A stretch of 64,000 bases of DNA from Halobacillus sp. A5. GTDB taxonomy: Bacteria > Bacillota > Bacilli > Bacillales > Halobacillaceae. Shown piece by piece: positions 18,062 through 24,641 of the stretch. The position numbers and the translations under genes were made by a program. Location of the stretch: contig NZ_JAIZEO010000003.1 of NCBI RefSeq assembly GCF_024189315.1, positions 434,001 to 498,000 on the forward strand, in the 5' to 3' direction. Below the pieces are notes generated by a model that was not told the DNA's origin, made no database searches, and worked only from the letters and a program-made list of their open reading frames with translations. Within the stretch, counting starts at the first letter, position 1. Each line of letters begins with the position of its first letter.

Positions 18062-18304
18062 GGTAAAATAGATTAGTAATTTAAGTATTTTCTTAAAAGT
18101 CTGGTATTACAGCACTTATACTCGACTGAACAAAGAAGTAACTCAGTATACAAAAAATATTTTGTCTCAAGTTTAAAAATTACATACTATTAAAATAGAG
18201 ATTTATTTCTTGGTTTTCCAAAAATAAGAAAAATCAGACAATCTTCGACAAATAATGACTTATTTTTATTTAATATTTAATAACTTTACGTAAAGTCATA
18301 CATA
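18062..18304. other. AT-rich intergenic stretch with a 14-bp palindrome
   Basis: No gene on either strand. Apart from the hom promoter at its left edge, it holds a perfect palindrome ACTTTACGTAAAGT at 18283-18296, located 9 bases upstream of the -35 of the next plus-strand promoter. That position would suit an operator for an activator or repressor. Its binding protein is unknown. Confidence 0.5.
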
Positions 18305-18333
18305 TTGACTAAATTATCAAAATACATTATAAG
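18305..18333 (+). promoter_or_regulatory. sigma-A-type promoter of the 64-residue gene
   Basis: TTGACT (18305-18310), 17 bases, TATAAG (18328-18333), 33 bases upstream of the ATG at 18367. A 14-bp palindrome lies just upstream. Confidence 0.7.
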
Positions 18334-18366
18334 TAAAAATACCTACTAAAGAAAGGGGGGCGAGAA

Positions 18367-18561
18367 ATGAACAGCTATGAAAGTTTAATTAAACCTATTA
18401 TTGAAGAAATGGGGATTTCAGGTAAAGCGGATCTTTTTCTAAAAGAAGGAATGGAAGCCGTACATACATTTATTGCAATTCATAATGAAGCAAGTGTCCA
18501 TCAGCTCAGCATAGTCATTCGCAGTCACTTTCGTTCACTATTATCACCTTCAAGTGATTAG
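18367..18561 (+). CDS. 64-residue protein of unknown function
   Basis: Not recognised. It is helical and soluble: a first helix MNSYESLIKPIIEEMG, a linker, and a histidine-containing segment (EAVHTFIAIHNEASVHQLSI) with a basic end. There is no signal peptide. Expression signals are clear: a TTGACT-N17-TATAAG promoter with an adjacent palindrome, a GAAAGGGGGG ribosome site, and its own terminator right after the stop, so it is a discrete single-gene unit. Its position beside the IDEAL and Sin-type genes suggests a regulatory microprotein, but that is association only. Confidence 0.7.
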   Translation: MNSYESLIKPIIEEMGISGKADLFLKEGMEAVHTFIAIHNEASVHQLSIVIRSHFRSLLSPSSD

Positions 18562-18592
18562 GAAAAGCTGTGTGACGGCAGCTTTTCCTTAT
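18561..18592 (+). terminator. terminator of the 64-residue gene
   Basis: GGAAAAGCTG and CAGCTTTTCC form a perfect 10-bp stem with an 8-base loop, followed by a short TTATGATTATTTTT tract. Confidence 0.85.
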
Positions 18593-18616
18593 GATTATTT
18601 TTCAGCTTTATTTTTA

Positions 18617-18645
18617 TTGACAAATAAGAGATAATAGAATAAAAT
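18617..18645 (+). promoter_or_regulatory. sigma-A-type promoter of the IDEAL-domain gene
   Basis: TTGACA (18617-18622), 17 bases, TAAAAT (18640-18645), 33 bases before the ATG at 18679. Confidence 0.75.
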
Positions 18646-18678
18646 ACTGAAAATTCTGATCATAAGGGGTGGCAAAAA

Positions 18679-19140
18679 ATGTTAAATGTGAAAATGTTAA
18701 AACCGTATTATGTGAAAGAAGATAAGCGTTTTATACGCGTTGTGTTAGCCTACCAGTATTTTTCTTTGTTTATAGATGAGGAACTGTATCAATTTATCCC
18801 TATGGAATCCAGAGAAATAATAATTGATCGAAAAAACAACCGTGTTCACAATGTGTTCGATATCTTTGTGTTTCAGCGGGGAAAACGGATTGTTTATGTG
18901 TCGGTAGCAGACCTATTAAAGCTTCCTGATTTTCTAACTCATTTACACGGTATTACATCACCTTATGAATCTGGGCAGAGTCAGAAAGAAAAAACATTTA
19001 ATGTTGACGGCGAATTAGAAATAATTATTGAAGATCTGGAAAAAGAAAACCTGAGGCGGCTTATTAACAGAGCTATTGACAGCTCTGATAAGAAAGCGTT
19101 TACACTACTATCTGAAGTATGGAATGAAGAATATTGCTGA
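18679..19140 (+). CDS. IDEAL-domain protein
   Basis: 153 residues. The C-terminal 30 residues (LRRLINRAIDSSDKKAFTLL, about 125-144) match the IDEAL domain, named after an Ile-Asp-Glu-Ala-Leu-like motif and found in several small Bacillus regulators. The N-terminal 80 residues form a beta-rich module (residues about 8-70, with IRVVLAYQYFSLFIDEE) of unknown role. It is soluble and cytoplasmic. It has its own promoter, an AAGGGGTGG ribosome site and a terminator. In B. subtilis IDEAL proteins are tied to control of competence and related proteolysis; a similar role beside the SinR-like gene is inference. Confidence 0.75.
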   Translation: MLNVKMLKPYYVKEDKRFIRVVLAYQYFSLFIDEELYQFIPMESREIIIDRKNNRVHNVFDIFVFQRGKRIVYVSVADLLKLPDFLTHLHGITSPYESGQSQKEKTFNVDGELEIIIEDLEKENLRRLINRAIDSSDKKAFTLLSEVWNEEYC

Positions 19141-19171
19141 ACCACTCTTTTAAAACAGAGTGGTTTTTTAT
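19140..19171 (+). terminator. terminator of the IDEAL-domain gene
   Basis: AACCACTCT and AGAGTGGTT form a perfect 9-bp stem with an 8-base loop, followed by TTTTATTG. It begins at the last base of the stop codon. Confidence 0.9.
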
Positions 19172-19178
19172 TGCGTTT

Positions 19179-19260
19179 TTGTTCTTAATAAAGAAAAAAA
19201 CCTTTTAATTCTTAATTTTATTAGATATAATAAAAATATATAATTCTTTATTGAGAACAA
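19179..19260 (+). promoter_or_regulatory. promoter flanked by a 17-bp inverted repeat, candidate SinR operator pair
   Basis: TTGTTCTTAATAAAGAA (19179-19195) and TTCTTTATTGAGAACAA (19244-19260) are inverted copies with one mismatch, about 65 bases centre to centre. Each contains a GTTCTT/AAGAAC-like half-site resembling the B. subtilis SinR box GTTCTYT. A TATAAT (19226-19231) with a weak TTTTAA 17 bases upstream lies between them, so bound protein could loop out the promoter. The first ATG of the split sinR operon is at 19312. The repeat is directly visible; autoregulation is inferred. Confidence 0.6.
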
Positions 19261-19311
19261 TTATTCGCTGGAGACAGATTGTTTAATGTAAGGAAAAGGA
19301 GGCTGGTATAA

Positions 19312-19536
19312 ATGGCTGCTATAGGAGAACGTATTCGAGGTTTGCGGTTAGGAAAAGGTTTATCTGTTAATCAATTTGCTAAATCATCAGGAGTTTCAAA
19401 GTCATATATAAGCAATATTGAAAGAGGTGTCCAAAAAAACCCTTCATTAAGTGTTATGAGGAAACTGGCAGAGACTTTAGATGTTCCACTTGAAGATTTA
19501 TTATCGCACGTAAATGATCAGCATAAAACTAAATAA
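19312..19536 (+). CDS. sinR: SinR-like DNA-binding domain protein (lacks the C-terminal SinI-binding domain)
   Basis: 74 residues forming only a Cro/CI helix-turn-helix (IGERIRGLRLGKGLSVNQFA then SGVSKSYISNIERGVQKNPS), closely resembling the N-terminal domain of B. subtilis SinR (QTNPS loop equivalent to QKNPS). Full SinR is about 111 residues and has a C-terminal tetramerisation hook that also binds SinI. Here the frame stops with two successive TAA codons, and the SinI-like hook continues as a separate cistron 21 bases later, in the same frame. AAGGAGG precedes the ATG. SinR represses biofilm matrix genes in Bacillus; whether the isolated domain can bind operators alone is unknown. Confidence 0.8.
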   Translation: MAAIGERIRGLRLGKGLSVNQFAKSSGVSKSYISNIERGVQKNPSLSVMRKLAETLDVPLEDLLSHVNDQHKTK

Positions 19537-19557
19537 TAAACAGAAAGGGGATAGGGG

Positions 19558-19665
19558 ATGAGGCACAAACATTTGGATGAAGAATGGATTAAGTTAATGA
19601 AAGAAGCTAAACGACTCGGCCTCGATATAGAAGAAGTACGTAAATTTTTGAGGAAAGAGGGTTGA
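19558..19665 (+). CDS. 35-residue SinI-like microprotein, split-off SinR hook domain
   Basis: Sequence LDEEWIKLMKEAKRLGLDIE followed by EVRKFLRKEG. It matches both SinI (LDQEWVELMVEAKEANISPE) and the SinR C-terminal hook: the LDxEW start, a first amphipathic helix, a Gly/Leu turn and a second EEhRxFL helix. The ATG is preceded by AGAAAGGGG. It is in the same frame as the upstream DNA-binding domain, separated by TAA-TAA and TAG, so it looks like a SinR cut in two. The peptide could pair with the DNA-binding protein in trans, act as an anti-repressor, or titrate other SinI/SinR-type hooks in the cell. Confidence 0.8.
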   Translation: MRHKHLDEEWIKLMKEAKRLGLDIEEVRKFLRKEG

Positions 19666-19671
19666 GGCTAA

Positions 19672-20241
19672 TTGAAAGGGAAAGTCGTGTTTACGAGATT
19701 AGCAGCTCGTCCCAATTGTATAAGTTCACCGCTTCCTCCCGTACTTTTATTTAAAGGAATAACATGTCATTTAAATCCGGTCGTGAGTCAATTCTCCCAA
19801 TTAATGGTTAAGTCGCACCACACCATTATTAGCAGTCAAGGCGAAGTGGCGGCATATTTCAATAACCAAAAGCAGAAGGATCCCATGACAGCCGTGCAGG
19901 GTGACGAATCCCCTTTATCATATCTGCAGGCTGCTATTTGTATACAGGAGTTACAAAAATACTGCATAGAGACTGATCAGGAGTGGCATGCAGATCAGAT
20001 TATGGATAATACGATTTTCACATATCTCTTATGGTCTAATAGAAAAAAATACAATCCAATATTTTTTTACGATTCCTTAAATCATCCGGTTATTATTTTC
20101 TACACTTATCACATTGGTTCTTCCTTTTATATCATAAAGCACATTCATCGTTTTGATTATGAAGGATACTGCCAGAAAATAGGGAGTAAAGTGATTAGCT
20201 CAGGGTATGATGATACTATTCCGTGGGAAAGAATGTCCTAA
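19672..20241 (+). CDS. unknown 189-residue protein in the Sin-like cluster
   Basis: Family not recognised. It starts at TTG (19672) with GTTGAGG a few bases upstream, seven bases after the SinI-like stop, so it is probably cotranscribed. The N-terminal 60 residues are non-acidic (RLAARPNCISSPLPPVLLF), and the rest is mixed alpha/beta with many Tyr, His and Phe (HPVIIFYTYHIGSSFYIIKH). There is no clear signal peptide or membrane helix, although the stretch near 140-160 is hydrophobic. Coding is supported by its uninterrupted length in AT-rich DNA and its operon position. No function can be assigned. Confidence 0.5.
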   Translation: MKGKVVFTRLAARPNCISSPLPPVLLFKGITCHLNPVVSQFSQLMVKSHHTIISSQGEVAAYFNNQKQKDPMTAVQGDESPLSYLQAAICIQELQKYCIETDQEWHADQIMDNTIFTYLLWSNRKKYNPIFFYDSLNHPVIIFYTYHIGSSFYIIKHIHRFDYEGYCQKIGSKVISSGYDDTIPWERMS

Positions 20242-20453
20242 CATTTTACTGTGTATTATATTCGAGTTTTTTTTACAATATCTTTTTCCAAAAAAAACTA
20301 AAAAATTAATATATTTTGAAAAAAATCTGAAAAAAATACAAAACTACGATAATAATAGACGGTATAATAGCCTTAGTTATATAGGGATAGGGCAGGGGGC
20401 TTACATACTGCAGATAGTAGAAGCTTCCATAATTTTAACGGGGAGGTTCATCT

Positions 20454-20582
20454 ATGATGAAAGCAATTCCTGATCAGAAGGCGCTAGATACAGAGTGGGT
20501 AAAGTTAGTTAAGGAAGCCAGGGATTTGGGGTTAACTATTGAAGAGGTAAGAGAGTTTATAAAAATGAAAAGTTCTCATTAA
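20454..20582 (+). CDS. 42-residue SinI-like microprotein
   Basis: Contains LDTEWVKLVKEARDLGLTIE followed by EVREFIKMKSSH, again the two-helix SinI/SinR hook without any DNA-binding domain. Two adjacent ATG codons (20454, 20457) follow GGGGAGG at 7 bases. A TATAAT at 20363-20368 and a leader of about 80 bases suggest its own promoter, although the -35 is poor. A perfect terminator follows. It shares with the other two SinI-like genes of the window the LDx(E/D)W start and the EExxxF second helix. It is a likely antagonist of a SinR-type repressor. Confidence 0.8.
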   Translation: MMKAIPDQKALDTEWVKLVKEARDLGLTIEEVREFIKMKSSH

Positions 20583-20584
20583 CG

Positions 20585-20616
20585 AACATCAGCCTTCTGC
20601 TGATGTTATTTTTTTG
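20585..20616 (+). terminator. terminator of the second SinI-like gene
   Basis: AACATCAG and CTGATGTT, extended by G-C pairs, form an 8-9 bp stem around CCTTCTG, followed by ATTTTTTTG. Confidence 0.88.
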
Positions 20617-20617
20617 T

Positions 20618-20656
20618 AAATGAACTATAGTAGTATTAAAGGGAGGGTGTTCATTT
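20618..20656 (+). promoter_or_regulatory. inverted repeat around the AraC ribosome site
   Basis: AAATGAAC (20618-20625) and GTTCATTT (20649-20656) are perfectly complementary. The second arm includes part of the TTG start, and the loop includes the GGGAGGG ribosome site. It could fold in the mRNA or serve as an operator; neither can be decided from sequence. Confidence 0.4.
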
Positions 20657-21875
20657 GAGGTCAGGTCACATTGAATTATTTGAGCTGTTAAGAGATTGTT
20701 CTAATTCGTTTCAAACTCCTATTCTGGTTTTTAATGATAACGAAAAGTTAATCCGTCATTTTCCCGATCAATTCCACAGGCCTCCTGAAATATTTCATGA
20801 TGTTTTTTATCAGTGTCTGAGGGATAGTAAGAAGAGCCCTTTCCAGCTTCAATTATTTGCTGATCTTTATTATCAATACTTCTTTTTCTATCCTATTAAG
20901 AATAATTATGATGAATTTACATATATTGGGATTGGACCGTACTTGATGCAGGAAGTGGGTAAATTTCAAGTGCGGAAAATGCTTGTGCTGCATGGTATGG
21001 ATTTTTCTTTTGAGACAGAGGCAATTGAATATTTCAGTAAACTGCCCGTTATTACCTTCAAGAAGTTAGAATCAATCGAACGTCTTTTGAATTTGCTAAT
21101 GCCTGGGAAATCTGAAAGCCATTCGATAGGTCAGCTCCCTACTGAAGAATGGGAAGATTACCGGGAATTTAAAAGTAACCATTTGAATGCGAAATATTCG
21201 CGTCATCTTTTAGAATTGAATGAGAATTTTAATAAATTTTTTAAACAAGGTGATGCGCGGGCTTTAAAAGAATATCAAAAGCTTAGGAGGTCTTCGCTTT
21301 TTCCACTCGGCAATGGTGATGAGATTAGATCAGCAAAAAATAATATTATTACTCTTATCTCGAAGCTCACTCGCATTGCAATAGAAGAAGGAATTGCCAA
21401 AGGGGAAGCTTTTTCATTGCACGATTTCTATATTAACTTCCTTGAATCTAAAGATGATATAAACGAACTCTCGCATTTAGAATTAACTATTGTTCAGGCT
21501 TATTTAAATGTCATGAAACAAAGAAACCAAACGAGCATAGTTTCTCCTCTAGTTCATAAAGCAAAAAATTATATCTATCAGAATTTAACTGAAGATATTA
21601 ATCTGAAGGTTATAGCTGAAGAGCTTCATGTAAATCCGAATTATCTTTCAAGCGTGTTTAATAAGGATACTGGTACTTCAATAACTAAATATATTAACGC
21701 CCAGCGCGTTAAAGAAGCGAAAGAATTGTTAACCAACACCCAGTATTCCTTAATGGAAATTAGTATTCTATTAGGGTATAACAGTCAAAGCTACTTTACG
21801 AGAGTATTCAAAAAACATGAAGGAATAAGCCCGAAAGATTTTCGACAAAAATTACAATCCGCTTATTTAACTTAG
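20655..21875 (+). CDS. AraC family transcriptional regulator
   Basis: 406 residues. The C-terminal 100 residues are a classic AraC pair of helix-turn-helix motifs (LKVIAEELHVNPNYLSSVFN, then MEISILLGYNSQSYFTRVF and GISPKDFRQK). The long N-terminal 290 residues are not a cupin but resemble a PocR-like or GAF-type sensing region (ELFELLRDCSNSFQTPILVF at residues about 7-26). The start is TTG after GGGAGGG. It follows the terminator of a SinI-like gene and is probably monocistronic. Its target is unknown; the neighbours suggest surface or differentiation genes. Confidence 0.87.
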   Translation: MRSGHIELFELLRDCSNSFQTPILVFNDNEKLIRHFPDQFHRPPEIFHDVFYQCLRDSKKSPFQLQLFADLYYQYFFFYPIKNNYDEFTYIGIGPYLMQEVGKFQVRKMLVLHGMDFSFETEAIEYFSKLPVITFKKLESIERLLNLLMPGKSESHSIGQLPTEEWEDYREFKSNHLNAKYSRHLLELNENFNKFFKQGDARALKEYQKLRRSSLFPLGNGDEIRSAKNNIITLISKLTRIAIEEGIAKGEAFSLHDFYINFLESKDDINELSHLELTIVQAYLNVMKQRNQTSIVSPLVHKAKNYIYQNLTEDINLKVIAEELHVNPNYLSSVFNKDTGTSITKYINAQRVKEAKELLTNTQYSLMEISILLGYNSQSYFTRVFKKHEGISPKDFRQKLQSAYLT

Positions 21876-21982
21876 CCTCCTGTACATTTAGCGGAAGTTC
21901 TTTGAGTTAATAGAAAAATTTATACTATTTTTTGACGTATTATGTTAAAATTAAACAATATTTAAGTTATGCGAGGATATTT

Positions 21983-22477
21983 ATGAGAAAGCTTGTTTAC
22001 TGGCTGCCTGTGATGTTATGGATGACTATAATCTATTATTCTTCATCTACACCATATGAAAAACAAAATATAAAACCCTTGCTGGGAAGCTGGTTCGACC
22101 TCTCCTGGCTGGAACCTTATTTAAACAGAGTGAGCTTTACATACAACACCAAGGAAGTTAGTGCAGCTGCTCTGGGAGTGGAAGGATTCATTGAATTCTT
22201 TATAAGAAAAGGCGCTCATTTAGGGGTGTTTTTTGTTCTGACACTGCTTTTTTACTATGCCTTTTCCCATTCGCTGCAAGGAAGAAAGTTTTTAATTTTG
22301 GTTGTGGCTTCCTGGACGGGGGCGGTATTGTATGCTGTTTTTGATGAATGGCACCAGGGACTCACGCCAAATCGGACTCCTTATGCTGGAGATGTGATAC
22401 TGGACGCTGCAGGCGGGGGTCTGGCAGTAATTGTTATTTTTATAGTAGTTAGACGACGGACGAAAAAACACGTTTAG
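21983..22477 (+). CDS. VanZ-like family membrane protein
   Basis: 164 residues with about four hydrophobic segments. The pattern FIRKGAHLGVFFVLTLLFYY (His in the second helix) and FDEWHQGLTPNRTPYAGDV (the EWHQ...R...D signature) is characteristic of VanZ-like proteins; the founding member gives low-level teicoplanin resistance, but most relatives have no known role. The ATG at 21983 with GCGAGGATAT upstream is chosen over an upstream start at 21932 that lacks a ribosome site. The aromatic-rich first helix probably anchors it in the membrane. Confidence 0.85.
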   Translation: MRKLVYWLPVMLWMTIIYYSSSTPYEKQNIKPLLGSWFDLSWLEPYLNRVSFTYNTKEVSAAALGVEGFIEFFIRKGAHLGVFFVLTLLFYYAFSHSLQGRKFLILVVASWTGAVLYAVFDEWHQGLTPNRTPYAGDVILDAAGGGLAVIVIFIVVRRRTKKHV

Positions 22478-22534
22478 AATCGAATGAGTAAGGAATATAG
22501 GTATATAAGATAAAAAAGGGAAAAGGTGGGGGCA

Positions 22535-22654
22535 ATGACAAAAGCAGAAGAGTTAAAAGAAATCATGCAAACGATTATTCAACAAACAGAAAGCTCCGAA
22601 TTAGCATCCTCTCAAGATGTGATCAATCGACTAATTCAACAACTTCAAGCTTAA
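22535..22654 (+). CDS. 39-residue acidic microprotein, unknown
   Basis: Encodes MTKAEELKEIMQTIIQQTES followed by SELASSQDVINRLIQQLQA: two amphipathic helices rich in Gln and Glu. AAAAGGTGGGGG precedes the ATG, and a perfect terminator begins eight bases after the stop, so expression signals are strong for such a short frame. It is not SinI-like (no LDxEW) and not clearly Spo0E-like. Dimerising helices suggest a protein-binding regulator; no family is recognised. Confidence 0.65.
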   Translation: MTKAEELKEIMQTIIQQTESSELASSQDVINRLIQQLQA

Positions 22655-22661
22655 AAAGTAT

Positions 22662-22685
22662 GAGCAGACTTTCTGCTCTTTTTTT
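22662..22685 (+). terminator. terminator of the 39-residue gene
   Basis: GAGCAG-ACTTT-CTGCTC stem-loop followed by seven T. Confidence 0.85.
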
Positions 22686-22770
22686 GACTTTCAGCCACCT
22701 CGTAAACGCTTCAAATATGATATAATTTACTCCACTACATAATTTCAATTAATAGAAAAGGGATGAGTAT

Positions 22771-24486
22771 ATGAGCTGGTATCAAGAATACGAACGATGG
22801 AATACTTTCACTTCTTTAGATCCTACTCTGCGTACTGAACTTAATCAACTGCAGCAGGATGAACAATCACTTGAGGACGCTTATTATAAAAACCTTGAGT
22901 TCGGTACTGGAGGTATGCGCGGGAAACTTGGACCAGGAACGAATCGTATGAACATTTACACGATTAGAAGGGCCGCAGAAGGACTGGCATCTTATGTTAA
23001 AAGCCTTTCGGGTCAAGCTGAAGGTGTGGTCATAGCCTACGATTCGCGGTACATGTCTAAGGAATTTTCAGTAGAAACTGCTAAAGTGCTTGGTCGTCAC
23101 GGTATTAAGACTTACGTTTTCTCTTCTTTAAGACCCACCCCGGAACTTTCTTTCGCTGTGCGTTACTTAGAAGCTGCAGCCGGAGTCGTTATTACTGCAA
23201 GCCACAACCCTCCAGAGTATAACGGGTTTAAAGCTTATAACTCAGATGGCGGACAGCTTCCTCCAGCTGAGGCAGAAACGGTAATTGATATGGTAAACCT
23301 AGTTGAGAATGAGCTTGAAATAGAAGTAGCTGTTCAAGAAGAATTAGAAAAAACAGGTTTACTGAAATGGATAGATACAGAGGTAGATGAAGCTTACTTA
23401 AATAAATTAAAGGAAGTGAATGTGAACCAGGAACTTCCGCATTTCGCGGGTGAGTTAAGTGTTGTGTTCACGCCACTGCACGGGACAGCTCAAATGCTTG
23501 TTGAGAAAGGTCTTAAGCAGATAGGAATTACCAATATTCATACAGTGGAAGAGCAGGCTGTTCCTGATCCGGAATTTAGCACGGTTGCTTCACCTAACCC
23601 TGAAGAACACCAGGCGTTTGAGCTGGCAATAGAAAAAGGAAGCCAGATTGGAGCAGATGTATTAATTGCTACTGATCCTGATGCAGACCGTCTGGGTGTA
23701 GCAGTTCCAAATTCAAGAGGAGACTACCAAGTACTTACCGGAAATCAGACCGGAGCACTGTTAATTGATTACCTATTATCTCAATCGAGCCACGTACCTG
23801 ATAACGGAATAGTCATTAAGACCATTGTGACATCAGAATTTGGCCGTGTTATTGCAGATCACTACGGGGTAAGCAGTCTTGATACTTTAACAGGCTTTAA
23901 ATTTATTGGTGAGAAGATTAAAGAATATGAAGCAACTAATCAACACACCTTCCTATTTGGATATGAGGAAAGCTACGGCTATCTTGTTAAAGACTTTGCA
24001 CGTGATAAAGATGCCGTGCAGGCAGCTGTACTTGCTTCAGAAGTGGCAGCTTATTGGAAATCTAAAGGTAAAACCTTGTTAGAAGCTTTAGAAGATTTAT
24101 ACAAAAAGCATGGATACTTCCTTGAAGACCTGCAATCTCTTACTATGGAAGGGAAAACGGGATCTGAGAAAATCACTAAAATTATGACAGATTTCAGGAA
24201 TAATCCTTTATCTAAAGCAGGCGGACTTGATGTAATAGCGGTTGAAGATTATACCACTTCCGAACGGAGACATAAAAACGGCACGGTCGAAAAAATTGAA
24301 CTGCCTAATGCTAATGTTTTAAAGTTCATATTGGAAAACGACAGCTGGTTCTGTCTACGCCCTTCAGGCACGGAACCGAAAATAAAATTTTATTACGGTG
24401 TAAAAACGAGATCTGGTGAAGAGAGTCGTAAACTACTCGAAGCGGTTAAGCAATCTGTCAATGAATTAATTAGTGAAAGTGTATAA
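22771..24486 (+). CDS. pgcA: alpha-phosphoglucomutase (PgcA type)
   Basis: 571-residue alpha-D-phosphohexomutase that interconverts glucose-6-P and glucose-1-P for UDP-glucose, glycolipid anchor and polymer synthesis. The signatures are FGTGGMRGKLGPGTNRMN (residues about 45-62), the phosphoserine loop ITASHNPPEYNGFKAY near 148 (Ser of TASHNP), the Mg-binding loop ATDPDADRLG near 302, and the phosphate-binding tail LRPSGTEPKIKFY near 530. The length matches the B. subtilis PgcA group. A TATAAT (22720-22725) lies upstream, a RBS is present (AAAGGGATGAG), and a terminator follows. It is metabolically linked to galE/galT and the polymer genes. Confidence 0.95.
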   Translation: MSWYQEYERWNTFTSLDPTLRTELNQLQQDEQSLEDAYYKNLEFGTGGMRGKLGPGTNRMNIYTIRRAAEGLASYVKSLSGQAEGVVIAYDSRYMSKEFSVETAKVLGRHGIKTYVFSSLRPTPELSFAVRYLEAAAGVVITASHNPPEYNGFKAYNSDGGQLPPAEAETVIDMVNLVENELEIEVAVQEELEKTGLLKWIDTEVDEAYLNKLKEVNVNQELPHFAGELSVVFTPLHGTAQMLVEKGLKQIGITNIHTVEEQAVPDPEFSTVASPNPEEHQAFELAIEKGSQIGADVLIATDPDADRLGVAVPNSRGDYQVLTGNQTGALLIDYLLSQSSHVPDNGIVIKTIVTSEFGRVIADHYGVSSLDTLTGFKFIGEKIKEYEATNQHTFLFGYEESYGYLVKDFARDKDAVQAAVLASEVAAYWKSKGKTLLEALEDLYKKHGYFLEDLQSLTMEGKTGSEKITKIMTDFRNNPLSKAGGLDVIAVEDYTTSERRHKNGTVEKIELPNANVLKFILENDSWFCLRPSGTEPKIKFYYGVKTRSGEESRKLLEAVKQSVNELISESV

Positions 24487-24490
24487 ATGT

Positions 24491-24522
24491 AAGGAGCTCC
24501 ATTTTTTGGGGCTTCTTTTTTT
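24491..24522 (+). terminator. terminator after pgcA
   Basis: AAGGAGCTCC pairs with GGGGCTTCTT (two wobbles) around a T-rich loop, followed by TTTTT. Confidence 0.75.
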
Positions 24523-24641
24523 CAATTTGATTAGATTCTCTTTAAATCTTTGAGAAGAAAGAAATCATAAGAGTACCTATGGTATAATGGGGGACGGATG
24601 AATTTAAAGGGGTTTCCCTTGTGAATTAAGCGAGGATTATT

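Noticed and set aside
19537-19557. Sequencing error creating the SinR split
   Set aside because: Two adjacent TAA codons and a further in-frame TAG, plus a new ribosome site before the second ATG, require more than one error; the split is treated as real until reads say otherwise.
20207-20473. 88-codon plus-strand open frame overlapping the second SinI-like gene start
   Set aside because: It runs through the AT-rich promoter region, has no ribosome site and a Lys/Asn/Ile-rich non-protein composition; the SinI-like gene in another frame explains the signals.
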